A stretch of 36,370 nt of DNA from a virus. This document shows positions 15,553 to 21,768 of this stretch, one piece after another. Below the pieces are notes generated by a model that ran no database searches, had not been told where the DNA came from, and saw only the letters and a list, made by a program, of their open reading frames with translations. How positions within the stretch are numbered: position 1 is the stretch's first letter; each line of letters starts with the position of its first letter. The position numbers and the translations under genes were made by a program. The stretch is taken from positions 1-36,370 of the IMG/VR virus record IMGVR_UViG_3300006802_000244; one strand, 5' to 3'.

Positions 15553-15975
15553 TTATAGTGTTTTTGTTTTGTTCGGTGTGTAATCTAACTCAATATCTAA
15601 AGTTAATAATTTAGCCTCAACTTCAGTTTTATGGTCCCCAAATTTAAAAACTAACCTTTCTATTTCATCATCAATTTCTTCATCTTCATCCCATTTTTCC
15701 CAACCTAAAGCTATAATTCCTTCTACAGCATTATAAACTTGGAACACCCCAGACTCTTGTACGAGTTCCAAATCTAATTCATCAGTTTGTAAAAAACCAA
15801 CCTCTTTTATAAAAGAAGGTGGAGGTGTCAATTCTGAAGTGTCTGTCACAACACTAGATTCATACCACTCTTCTTCCCAATCATGGTCTGTTCTATCCGA
15901 AAAGAGGAACTCAAACATGTGTTCCCCTTTATAGTTAGTACCAATTTTATTTATGTAGATTAATTTTAAATCCAT
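15553..15975 (-). CDS. Unrecognised 140-aa acidic protein
   Basis: An acidic protein with alternating beta-prone segments (LKLIYINKIG, HMFEFLFSD, ERLVFKFGDH, AKLLTLDIELDY). It has no signal peptide, TM segment or known motif. The start shares one base with the upstream stop (TAATG), and the next gene begins 2 nt after its stop, so translation is coupled across three genes. In other T4-like phages small adaptor or completion proteins occur in such positions; I cannot assign it. Confidence 0.75.
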   Translation of the reverse strand: MDLKLIYINKIGTNYKGEHMFEFLFSDRTDHDWEEEWYESSVVTDTSELTPPPSFIKEVGFLQTDELDLELVQESGVFQVYNAVEGIIALGWEKWDEDEEIDDEIERLVFKFGDHKTEVEAKLLTLDIELDYTPNKTKTL

Positions 15976-17771
15976 TATTCAAATGTTACGTCATCATCAT
16001 TTTCAGCTTTTGCTGGAGCTGGTTCCACATCTCTATCTGGTGGAGTAAATGGTGTCGTACTAGGTCTAGTACGTGGTTTTCCAGGTTTAGTACCAGGTCT
16101 AGTTCCAGGTTTAGTACTTGGTCTTTCTTTTGGTCTTGCTGGAGATGGTGACATTGTAGGGTCATCCATATAACTCTCATTTTCAGCTTTTGCTGGAGCT
16201 GGTTCCACATCCCTATCTGGTGGTGTAAATGGAGTTGTTGATGGTCTAGTACGTGGTTTTCCAGGTTTAGTACCAGGTCTAGTTCCAGGTTTAGTACTTG
16301 GTCTTTCTTTTGGTTTTGGACTATTCATACCATAAATATCATCATTATCTACCATATAGTCAACATTTTCAGTTTTCCAACCAATACCCGAACTGTCCTC
16401 AGTTTTCCAACTAGTCATACCCTCATCAACAGGGTTGCCTTCATAGTCACAAGTTTCAAAATCATCATCTGACATATAAACCATAGGTCCTTCTAAATCA
16501 ACATCGTCAAAACTTGTATTATTAGGTAATTTATAACCTCTTTTCATTTCATCAAAAGAAGGTTTGTTGTAATGTGAACTCATATCTTTTTCAGCTTGTC
16601 TTTCAGCTCTTGGGTCATATATGTCGTGGTCGTCATCCATGTAAGATGTTTTATTATCATCACCAGCTAAATAACCTAAATAACCAGCCGGATATTCACT
16701 ACTCATATATGAAGTGTCGTATAATAATTCCTCACCCGCTTCTAATTCAGGTTCACCACCTCTTTCATAATCATCATCCATGAAGTCAACCTCTTCTTTA
16801 GGGTTATCACCAGATTCTATTTTATTTATGATAGAATCTTTATCATTACTATCCAGTCTAGAAAGGTCTAAAGCTGAAAGAACACTGTTTACAACATATT
16901 TTTGCATATCAGAAGATAAATCTTCAGTATCTCTTAATTGTTGTCCTAATTTACCTGTAGTTCTTTGGATATCTTTAATTGGGTCGTCACCTACAACGTC
17001 TTCACCCTCGTCACCAATTTCTTCTTCATCTCCGAAATCAAATTCTTCTTCACCTTCTTCTGTATCAGTTTCTTCTTCATCTCCGAAATCAAATTCTTCC
17101 TCACCAGTATCACCTTCTTCTTCATCTCCGAAGTCAAATTCTTCCTCACCAGTATCACCTTCTTCTTCATCAGAACCAAAGTCAAATTCTTCGTCACCTT
17201 CTTCTTCATCTCCGAAGTCAAATTCTTCCTCACCAGTATCACCTTCTTCTTCATCAGAATCATCACCAAAATCCATAGATGGTTCTTCTTTTTTCTTAGG
17301 TTTAGGTTGTTTTAATACGAACTTTTTTTCTTGTAATTCTTCTTTTTCACCATCCATAAGAATTTCAGAATCATCTTCCTCTTTTTCATCAACATCTTTG
17401 TAGTCACCAGACTCTGTTAAAACATAATCAAAAGTCTTCATATCAACTGACTCTTTTATACCATAATTTCTGTTGATGTCGTTAAAAATTAAGTTTAATT
17501 TAAAAGTGGCATCCTCAAAAGAATGGTAAGAGTGTTTGTTTTTATTTTGTACACCACCAATGTAATTAAAATCACTTTCCTTTAAAGTAGTTTTACTAGT
17601 TGTCGATTTAATATAATAATTTCTATTCTCTCTAACTATAGCATATGTATTACCATCAGAAGCTTTTTTAATAAGTTCGATAGCACCCATATTTCTATTA
17701 GTACTTTCTTTCATAGAAGTACCTTTAATATTAGATAATTCTAAAAGTCTTTTTAGTTGTTTTTGATTCAT
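15975..17771 (-). CDS. Large acidic repeat-containing protein (prohead core candidate)
   Basis: A 598-aa unrecognised protein. Residues 1-22 form a helical leader (MNQKQLKRLLELSN, then GTSMKEST). A compact domain at about 28-105 includes ASDGNTYAIVRENRNYYIKS. Residues 160-255 are acidic tandem repeats of the FDFGDEEEGDTGEEE type. A long disordered acidic stretch has recurring YM(D/S)DD peptides. The C-terminus has two copies of a basic Pro/Arg/Thr/Lys repeat (KERPSTKPGTRPGTKPGKPR). In the first 125 residues, SMKES, TLKES, GIKES and VLTES recur; two of these fit the prohead protease consensus. High acidity and probable protease sites fit a scaffold or core protein, but this is inference. The opposite-strand open frames over the repeats are artefacts. 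Confidence 0.78.
   Translation of the reverse strand: MNQKQLKRLLELSNIKGTSMKESTNRNMGAIELIKKASDGNTYAIVRENRNYYIKSTTSKTTLKESDFNYIGGVQNKNKHSYHSFEDATFKLNLIFNDINRNYGIKESVDMKTFDYVLTESGDYKDVDEKEEDDSEILMDGEKEELQEKKFVLKQPKPKKKEEPSMDFGDDSDEEEGDTGEEEFDFGDEEEGDEEFDFGSDEEEGDTGEEEFDFGDEEEGDTGEEEFDFGDEEETDTEEGEEEFDFGDEEEIGDEGEDVVGDDPIKDIQRTTGKLGQQLRDTEDLSSDMQKYVVNSVLSALDLSRLDSNDKDSIINKIESGDNPKEEVDFMDDDYERGGEPELEAGEELLYDTSYMSSEYPAGYLGYLAGDDNKTSYMDDDHDIYDPRAERQAEKDMSSHYNKPSFDEMKRGYKLPNNTSFDDVDLEGPMVYMSDDDFETCDYEGNPVDEGMTSWKTEDSSGIGWKTENVDYMVDNDDIYGMNSPKPKERPSTKPGTRPGTKPGKPRTRPSTTPFTPPDRDVEPAPAKAENESYMDDPTMSPSPARPKERPSTKPGTRPGTKPGKPRTRPSTTPFTPPDRDVEPAPAKAENDDDVTFE
16000..16314 (-). repeat. Two 135-bp direct repeats, period 180 bp
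   Basis: Copies at 16000-16134 and 16180-16314 are nearly identical and in frame. They encode a Pro/Arg/Lys-rich peptide ending in PPDRDVEPAPAKAEN. The spacing of exactly 180 bp keeps the reading frame. The few differences include substitutions in the TTPFT segment. Confidence 0.92.
17015..17275 (-). repeat. Acidic tandem repeat (FDFGDEEE units)
   Basis: Five to six imperfect copies of a unit around 45-57 bp encoding (E)EEFDFGDEEEGDTG. The DNA shows repeated ttcttcatctccgaagtcaa strings. It is prone to copy-number change by recombination or slippage. Confidence 0.88.
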
Positions 17772-17793
17772 TTTTTATATATTATTTATTTTA

Positions 17794-18045
17794 TTATCTT
17801 ATTGGATAAGTTCCGTCAGCGTTTCTAAAAGCTTCAGGTTTTTTCTTACCAATTAAGAAAAGTGTACCCGTTGCTCCACCAACACCACTACCAGTATTAT
17901 TTACACCAATCGGTAATGTTATACCACTACCTGTTGGTACGGCAACAGTTTCACCACCTAATGTAACTGTTTCACCACCAGGTATATAAACTTCCGAATA
18001 TTGGTAGTTTGTGTAATCCGCGTTTGCTAATGCATGTATTATCAT
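17794..18045 (-). CDS. Small beta-rich, Gly/Thr-rich protein (virion surface candidate)
   Basis: An 83-aa protein with repeated beta strands (YSEVYIPGGETVTLGGETVA and onward), a Gly-rich turn region (NNTGSGVGGATGTLFLIG) and a basic end. There is no signal or membrane segment. Composition resembles small decoration or fibre-associated phage proteins, but I see no diagnostic motif. It has the late motif 13 nt before the ATG and is likely co-transcribed with the 598-aa protein gene 22 nt downstream. Confidence 0.7.
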   Translation of the reverse strand: MIIHALANADYTNYQYSEVYIPGGETVTLGGETVAVPTGSGITLPIGVNNTGSGVGGATGTLFLIGKKKPEAFRNADGTYPIR

Positions 18046-18058
18046 AATTAAGTTTTTA

Positions 18059-18068
18059 ATATAAATAT
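18059..18068 (-). promoter_or_regulatory. Proposed late motif for 83-aa protein
   Basis: Coding strand ATATTTATAT, 13 nt before the ATG at 18045. Confidence 0.55.
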
Positions 18069-18073
18069 GTACG

Positions 18074-19123
18074 TTATTCTTTAGTTTCTTCAGATTTAGT
18101 TATAAAAGATGAAGGTAACATGTATTTTTTTAATTTTGGTGACCGACTTAGTAATATATACACAACACCACCAGGTAAAATAGAAGCTAATGTAAGACCA
18201 GTTGCTTTAAGTACATCACCAATTTGGTTTTTAACAAATAGTCTATCATCGTCGTTTAATTCTTTTTTTTCTTTTATTGATTTAATGACCATATTCCAAG
18301 CCTCTTGTGTTTCTTTACCTTCTGTTTTTAATTTTTCAATAAATTTTTTAAAAGATTCTTTTATTTTATCAATACTACCTTCCATAATAACACCTTCTAA
18401 AGTTAAAGATTTATCGTAAGCTAAATTTTTTATATCGTATAGTCTGTCTAACATACCATTTCTTCTAAGTACTTTAAAAGCCATATTCTCAACAGAAAAC
18501 TCACCCACAGAATCAAGACCACATTGTCTCATCTTTTTTATCTTGTCAGTTAGTTTTTCAGCTCTTTTAACTATGGATTCATAATCTCTATCTTCATCTA
18601 AGTCATCATATAACTCTTCTATTCTATCCATAACTTTATTAGCTTTGTCTCTAACAGATTTTTTATCTATAGTCACCTTTTGTTTTTCAGGTCTAATATT
18701 CCACTCATCATTTAAAACAGAGTAAACACCACTAGATGTATGTTTTTCAGATATATCCTGTACGTATAACTCAACGTCAAAACCATATATTTGAATATCA
18801 TGTTCTTTGTTCCAAGCTGAACTTTTAGATTTTAAAAAATCTAAAACTAAATCCTCATCAACTGGGATATCTCTATAATCCACCAATATATGTAAATCAA
18901 CGTCTGAATATTTGGACCAATTATAGTTAGCCAAACTACCAGTCATAGTGACATCCTCAATATCAACATCAACCAAACCTAAACTCTCAAAATAGTCGTC
19001 AGCTATCTTTAATAAAGTTTTTCTAACCTCAGGTTTCATCTTTTCATTGTCCCAAACCTTAGGGTTCAACTCATCATTCATCTTAAATCCTGATAAATCT
19101 ATTTCTTTGTTTAATTTTTCCAT
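18074..19123 (-). CDS. Nucleotidyltransferase (pol-beta/MNT-like) with C-terminal membrane domain
   Basis: A 349-aa protein. Residues about 45-140 are a minimal nucleotidyltransferase: the GS pair in TGSLANYN (62-63), the DxD in SDVDLHIL (74 and 76), and a third acidic strand FDVELYVQD (about 115-123). Such enzymes transfer a nucleotide to RNA, antibiotic or protein; the target here is unknown. A helical region follows, then GVIMEGSIDKIKES (244-257), where I246-M247-E248|G249 fits the prohead protease consensus. The last 100 residues contain a hydrophobic segment ASILPGGVVYILL and end LPSSFITKSE. So an enzyme and a membrane-type domain are joined by a possible cleavage site. With its late motif, it is a candidate packaged effector, comparable in concept to T4 Alt. 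The transferase fold is well supported; the rest is inference. Confidence 0.82.
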   Translation of the reverse strand: MEKLNKEIDLSGFKMNDELNPKVWDNEKMKPEVRKTLLKIADDYFESLGLVDVDIEDVTMTGSLANYNWSKYSDVDLHILVDYRDIPVDEDLVLDFLKSKSSAWNKEHDIQIYGFDVELYVQDISEKHTSSGVYSVLNDEWNIRPEKQKVTIDKKSVRDKANKVMDRIEELYDDLDEDRDYESIVKRAEKLTDKIKKMRQCGLDSVGEFSVENMAFKVLRRNGMLDRLYDIKNLAYDKSLTLEGVIMEGSIDKIKESFKKFIEKLKTEGKETQEAWNMVIKSIKEKKELNDDDRLFVKNQIGDVLKATGLTLASILPGGVVYILLSRSPKLKKYMLPSSFITKSEETKE

Positions 19124-19129
19124 ATATCT

Positions 19130-19138
19130 TATAAATAT
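19130..19138 (-). promoter_or_regulatory. Proposed late motif for nucleotidyltransferase
   Basis: Coding strand ATATTTATA, 7 nt before the ATG at 19123. It forms a divergent pair with the copy at 19144-19153. Confidence 0.55.
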
Positions 19139-19143
19139 TCATG

Positions 19144-19153
19144 ATATTTATTA
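19144..19153 (+). promoter_or_regulatory. Proposed late motif for 173-aa protein
   Basis: ATATTTATTA on the plus strand, 6 nt before the ATG at 19160. Only 5 nt separate it from the oppositely oriented copy at 19130-19138. Confidence 0.55.
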
Positions 19154-19159
19154 AATGTA

Positions 19160-19681
19160 ATGAAAGAAGTTATTAAGAAAATATTAAAGGAAGATTTTGG
19201 TTGGGCTGAAGATATCAACCCAGTATCAAAAGAAGAAATATCCGAACACCTAACAGGTTTAGCTCAAGATTATGGGTATAACCAATATGACGGTAAACTT
19301 ACAGACGTTATCTACCATTTAGGATTAAATAAAGAAAAGTTAAAAAGTCTTTATGGAGTATTATATGGTTTAGCTGAAGGAACATATCACTACGGTGTTG
19401 AGATTGGTTGGTCTGAAGGTTACTCTTCTGGTGAACAAGAAGGTAGAGTTGGATATGATAATGCCTATAATGACGCGTATGATGACGCTAAACAATCTGT
19501 TTATGATGGGGCGTACGATGAAGGTTATGACGAAGGTTATAATGAAGGTCTTGAAGAAGGATACCGAAAAGGTTATGAGGAAGGGTCTGAAAAAACTTAT
19601 TATAAAGCATTCGAAGAAGGTAGAGCGTATCAGGAAAAACAAAATAAAGGTGAAGTAGATTTTGAATCGTTAGAATATTGA
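19160..19681 (+). CDS. Repeat protein with DFGW junction leader and YDEGY repeats
   Basis: A 173-aa protein of unknown function. It begins MKEVIKKILKEDFGWAEDIN, the same junction (KE-DFGW-xE-DI-x-P) that recurs in the long repeat protein at the right end of the window. Residues about 20-60 form a small helical domain. Residues about 72-160 are Tyr/Gly/Glu-rich with a 4-residue periodicity (AYDEGYDEGYNEGLEEGYRK). This pattern is usually a regular amphipathic helix or a flexible surface. It has a late motif and is followed 3 nt later by another small gene. Confidence 0.75.
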   Translation: MKEVIKKILKEDFGWAEDINPVSKEEISEHLTGLAQDYGYNQYDGKLTDVIYHLGLNKEKLKSLYGVLYGLAEGTYHYGVEIGWSEGYSSGEQEGRVGYDNAYNDAYDDAKQSVYDGAYDEGYDEGYNEGLEEGYRKGYEEGSEKTYYKAFEEGRAYQEKQNKGEVDFESLEY

Positions 19682-19684
19682 TTT

Positions 19685-20029
19685 ATGAAAAAGAAAATTA
19701 TAATTAAAGAATCTCAGTTAAAGAAACTGATAGAAGTTAAACAAGATGAGGTAAATATTGCTATAGTCGGTAAAGAGTTAAAGAACTTACCGTGTAGTGG
19801 TGAAAGTATTAAAACTTTAATAACGAATAAGTTGTTAGATTTAGGTTATAGTGATGTTAAGATAAATTTTATGGGTTACGAAGATGAGACCAACAATTTA
19901 ATGTATTCTATATATACTGAAGGTCCCATGTTTGTAGTTAAAGCTCAAAGTTCTCATTCAGAAAAACCTTGTTTGGATATTTTATATGTACAAGCTTACG
20001 ATAAAATACAATTAGGTATCGAAATTTAA
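19685..20029 (+). CDS. Unrecognised 114-aa protein with leader-like N-terminus
   Basis: It starts MKKKIIIKESQLKKLIEVK, closely like the leader of the gene at 1-259; I7-K8-E9|S10 fits the prohead protease consensus. The rest is a small alpha/beta domain: NIAIVGKEL, a helix with CSGESIKTLITNKLLDLGY, then strands DVKINFMGYE, LMYSIYTEG and MFVVKAQSS. I do not recognise the family. It overlaps the thymidylate synthase gene tail to tail by 4 nt. Confidence 0.75.
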   Translation: MKKKIIIKESQLKKLIEVKQDEVNIAIVGKELKNLPCSGESIKTLITNKLLDLGYSDVKINFMGYEDETNNLMYSIYTEGPMFVVKAQSSHSEKPCLDILYVQAYDKIQLGIEI

Positions 20030-21093
20030 TTACTTAAAGGAAATTTAATTGTTGGGTGTGGCTCATAATCTTTAATCTTAAATGTTACGTCACAATCTAA
20101 ACTATTTACAATATCATCTATATCCAATAAATGCCAATTCTTATTACCAGAACTTATTTCTAACTTAGGTAATTGATATGGTTCTCTTGTGATTTGTTCT
20201 CTAACACCATCAACTTGATTTTGGTAAATATGTGTATCTCCGAGGTTACCAATTAGTTCATCAGGTACCATATTCACAGAACGAGCTATAATTTCCAATA
20301 ATAAAGCATATGACGCAATATTAAATGGAAGACCTAATGGTGTATCTACTGAACGTTGATTCCACATTAGAGAGATTGCTCGTGTTGGTATATTTAGTTT
20401 ATCCACTCTTGCTAAATTATCTTCATGGGTTCTTATTTTTTCTTCACCGATTATTGTACTAACTAAACTCAAGCGTTCTTCCAAACTCAACTCTCTTGTA
20501 TAAACTTGAAATCCATAATGACAAGGTGGAAGTACCATTGAATCCAATTCTCCAACATTCCAAGCGTTGACCATCAAACGTCTTGAATCTGGGTTTGATT
20601 TGAGGTTTTCAATAAGAGATTCTATTTGGTCAATACCATTCCAATTTCTCCACTGTGCTCCATAAATAGGGCCAAGTTCTCCCCATTCATTAACAAATTT
20701 ATCATCAGTTTTAATACGTTCAACAAACTCTTCCTGTGTCATTAAACGAGTGCAGTTTTGATTTGGGTCATCTACATGAATATCGTAATCAGGTTCTTCA
20801 ACAAAACCTGCAATTTTACAGTAATTTTTATAGGCGTCCCCAACCCAAATATTATTACCATTTTTAACTAACCATTTAATATTTGTATCACCACGTAAGA
20901 ACCATAGTAATTCACTTACAATACCTTTCCAATACATTTTTTTAGTAGTAAGTAGTGGAAATCCGTCTTTCATATTGTGACGAATTTGTCTTCCAAAAAT
21001 TGAAATGGTTCCGGTCCCTGTTCGGTCACCTTTTTTTACACCATTATCTAAAATGTCTTTTAATAACTTTAAATATTGTTTTTCTATATTCAT
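20026..21093 (-). CDS. thyA: Thymidylate synthase (ThyA type)
   Basis: A 355-aa folate-dependent thymidylate synthase that makes dTMP from dUMP. Motifs: GDRTGTGTISIFGRQIRHNM (22-41), the PIYGAQWRNW block (142-151), SRRLMVNAWNV (170-180), catalytic Cys191 in LPPCHYGFQVY, LMWNQRSVDTPLGLPFNIAS, and GDTHIYQNQ. It is longer than E. coli ThyA (264 aa), with extra segments around residues 93-135 and 200-240, as in many phage and eukaryotic forms. It overlaps the KTSC gene by 4 nt (ATGA). No capsid-leader-like N-terminus is present, consistent with a cytoplasmic nucleotide-synthesis role. Confidence 0.97.
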   Translation of the reverse strand: MNIEKQYLKLLKDILDNGVKKGDRTGTGTISIFGRQIRHNMKDGFPLLTTKKMYWKGIVSELLWFLRGDTNIKWLVKNGNNIWVGDAYKNYCKIAGFVEEPDYDIHVDDPNQNCTRLMTQEEFVERIKTDDKFVNEWGELGPIYGAQWRNWNGIDQIESLIENLKSNPDSRRLMVNAWNVGELDSMVLPPCHYGFQVYTRELSLEERLSLVSTIIGEEKIRTHEDNLARVDKLNIPTRAISLMWNQRSVDTPLGLPFNIASYALLLEIIARSVNMVPDELIGNLGDTHIYQNQVDGVREQITREPYQLPKLEISSGNKNWHLLDIDDIVNSLDCDVTFKIKDYEPHPTIKFPLSN

Positions 21094-21392
21094 GACCTAC
21101 CTCTACTTAATATCTCAACTAATCTTTCTTTTAATTCATCTACATTTTCTTTACCTAGATTTTCCGTTTTGTAATGTTTAATATGTTTATTAAAAACCTT
21201 ACCTTGTGATTCATCAGCTTCAAACCTTAGATAATCCTTATGGTCAACACTACTGTAAGAGTACTTACCACCGTAATTAAATGTAATTTCCAATAAACTG
21301 TTATTTGGATTCCATTTTGATTTTAGAATATTTGACGATTTATACAAACATTCTATCGTACCGTCTTCATTAAATATTTTATCTACTAACAT
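21090..21392 (-). CDS. KTSC domain protein
   Basis: A 100-aa protein containing a KTSC-like domain: SSNILKSKWNPNNSLLEITF (19-38), then NYGGKYSYSSVDHKDYLRF and the Ser/Gly turn ESQGKVFNKHIKHY. KTSC domains are about 60 residues, often next to nucleic-acid enzymes, and their function is not firmly known. It lies between an 71-aa gene and thymidylate synthase, overlapping the latter by 4 nt, so all three are on one message. Confidence 0.8.
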   Translation of the reverse strand: MLVDKIFNEDGTIECLYKSSNILKSKWNPNNSLLEITFNYGGKYSYSSVDHKDYLRFEADESQGKVFNKHIKHYKTENLGKENVDELKERLVEILSRGRS

Positions 21393-21393
21393 A

Positions 21394-21609
21394 CTATTCT
21401 CTATTTGCTTTATAACTGTGTACTGTGTTAAGTTTAAAAACCTGACCCGTTATGGTGTTACCATCTTCAGAATGTTCCGTAATAACAAGGTGTTCACCTG
21501 TTATCATTAAAACAGCATCATTGAAATCTACTTTGTAGGTACCCCCTTCCAAACCATCCTCACTATTTGGGTTGTTTTTAAATAAAATTGACAAACTTTT
21601 GTATTTCAT
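21394..21609 (-). CDS. Unrecognised 71-aa beta-rich protein
   Basis: A small protein with predicted beta strands (GTYKVDFNDAVLMITGEHLV and ITGQVFKLNTVHSY). I do not recognise it. The frame is open to an ATG at 21651, but that adds a hydrophobic stretch rich in Phe; the start at 21609 (MKYKSLSILF) fits the small soluble domain better, so I chose it. It is the first gene of the thymidylate synthase unit and ends 1 nt before the KTSC gene. Confidence 0.65.
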   Translation of the reverse strand: MKYKSLSILFKNNPNSEDGLEGGTYKVDFNDAVLMITGEHLVITEHSEDGNTITGQVFKLNTVHSYKANRE

Positions 21610-21681
21610 ATTTTTTATTTTAAAACTATTAAATAAGGTAAAAAATATCAATATTTACTAGTATACTTAATTGATTATTTA

Positions 21682-21763
21682 TATATTTGTTTAGGTACAT
21701 TATAATTATCAGACCGTTATTATAGGTAAGACTTGATATAAGATAATATTTTTACTATAATTG
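21682..21763 (+). promoter_or_regulatory. Candidate host-like promoter region for ClpC
   Basis: Two -7-like boxes lie in the 21652-21768 gap. TATATTTG at 21682-21689 is a perfect match but lacks a clear TTG upstream. TATAATTG at 21756-21763 has TTG at 21733-21735 with a 20-nt spacer and ends 5 nt before the ATG. I cannot tell which is used. Confidence 0.45.
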
Positions 21764-21768
21764 TTTTG

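Noticed and set aside
16000-16314. Possible CRISPR array from the 135-bp repeats
   Set aside because: Only two copies, much longer than CRISPR repeats, in frame within a coding region, and no cas genes nearby.
16780-17403. Long plus-strand Ser/Pro-rich open frame (207 aa) and neighbours
   Set aside because: It is antisense to the acidic tandem repeat of the 598-aa protein. Low-complexity Glu/Asp codons create open frames on the other strand; it has no start context.
21610-21768. Replication origin in the AT-rich gap before clpC
   Set aside because: It is AT-rich but has no iterons or repeated boxes; promoter elements explain it well enough.
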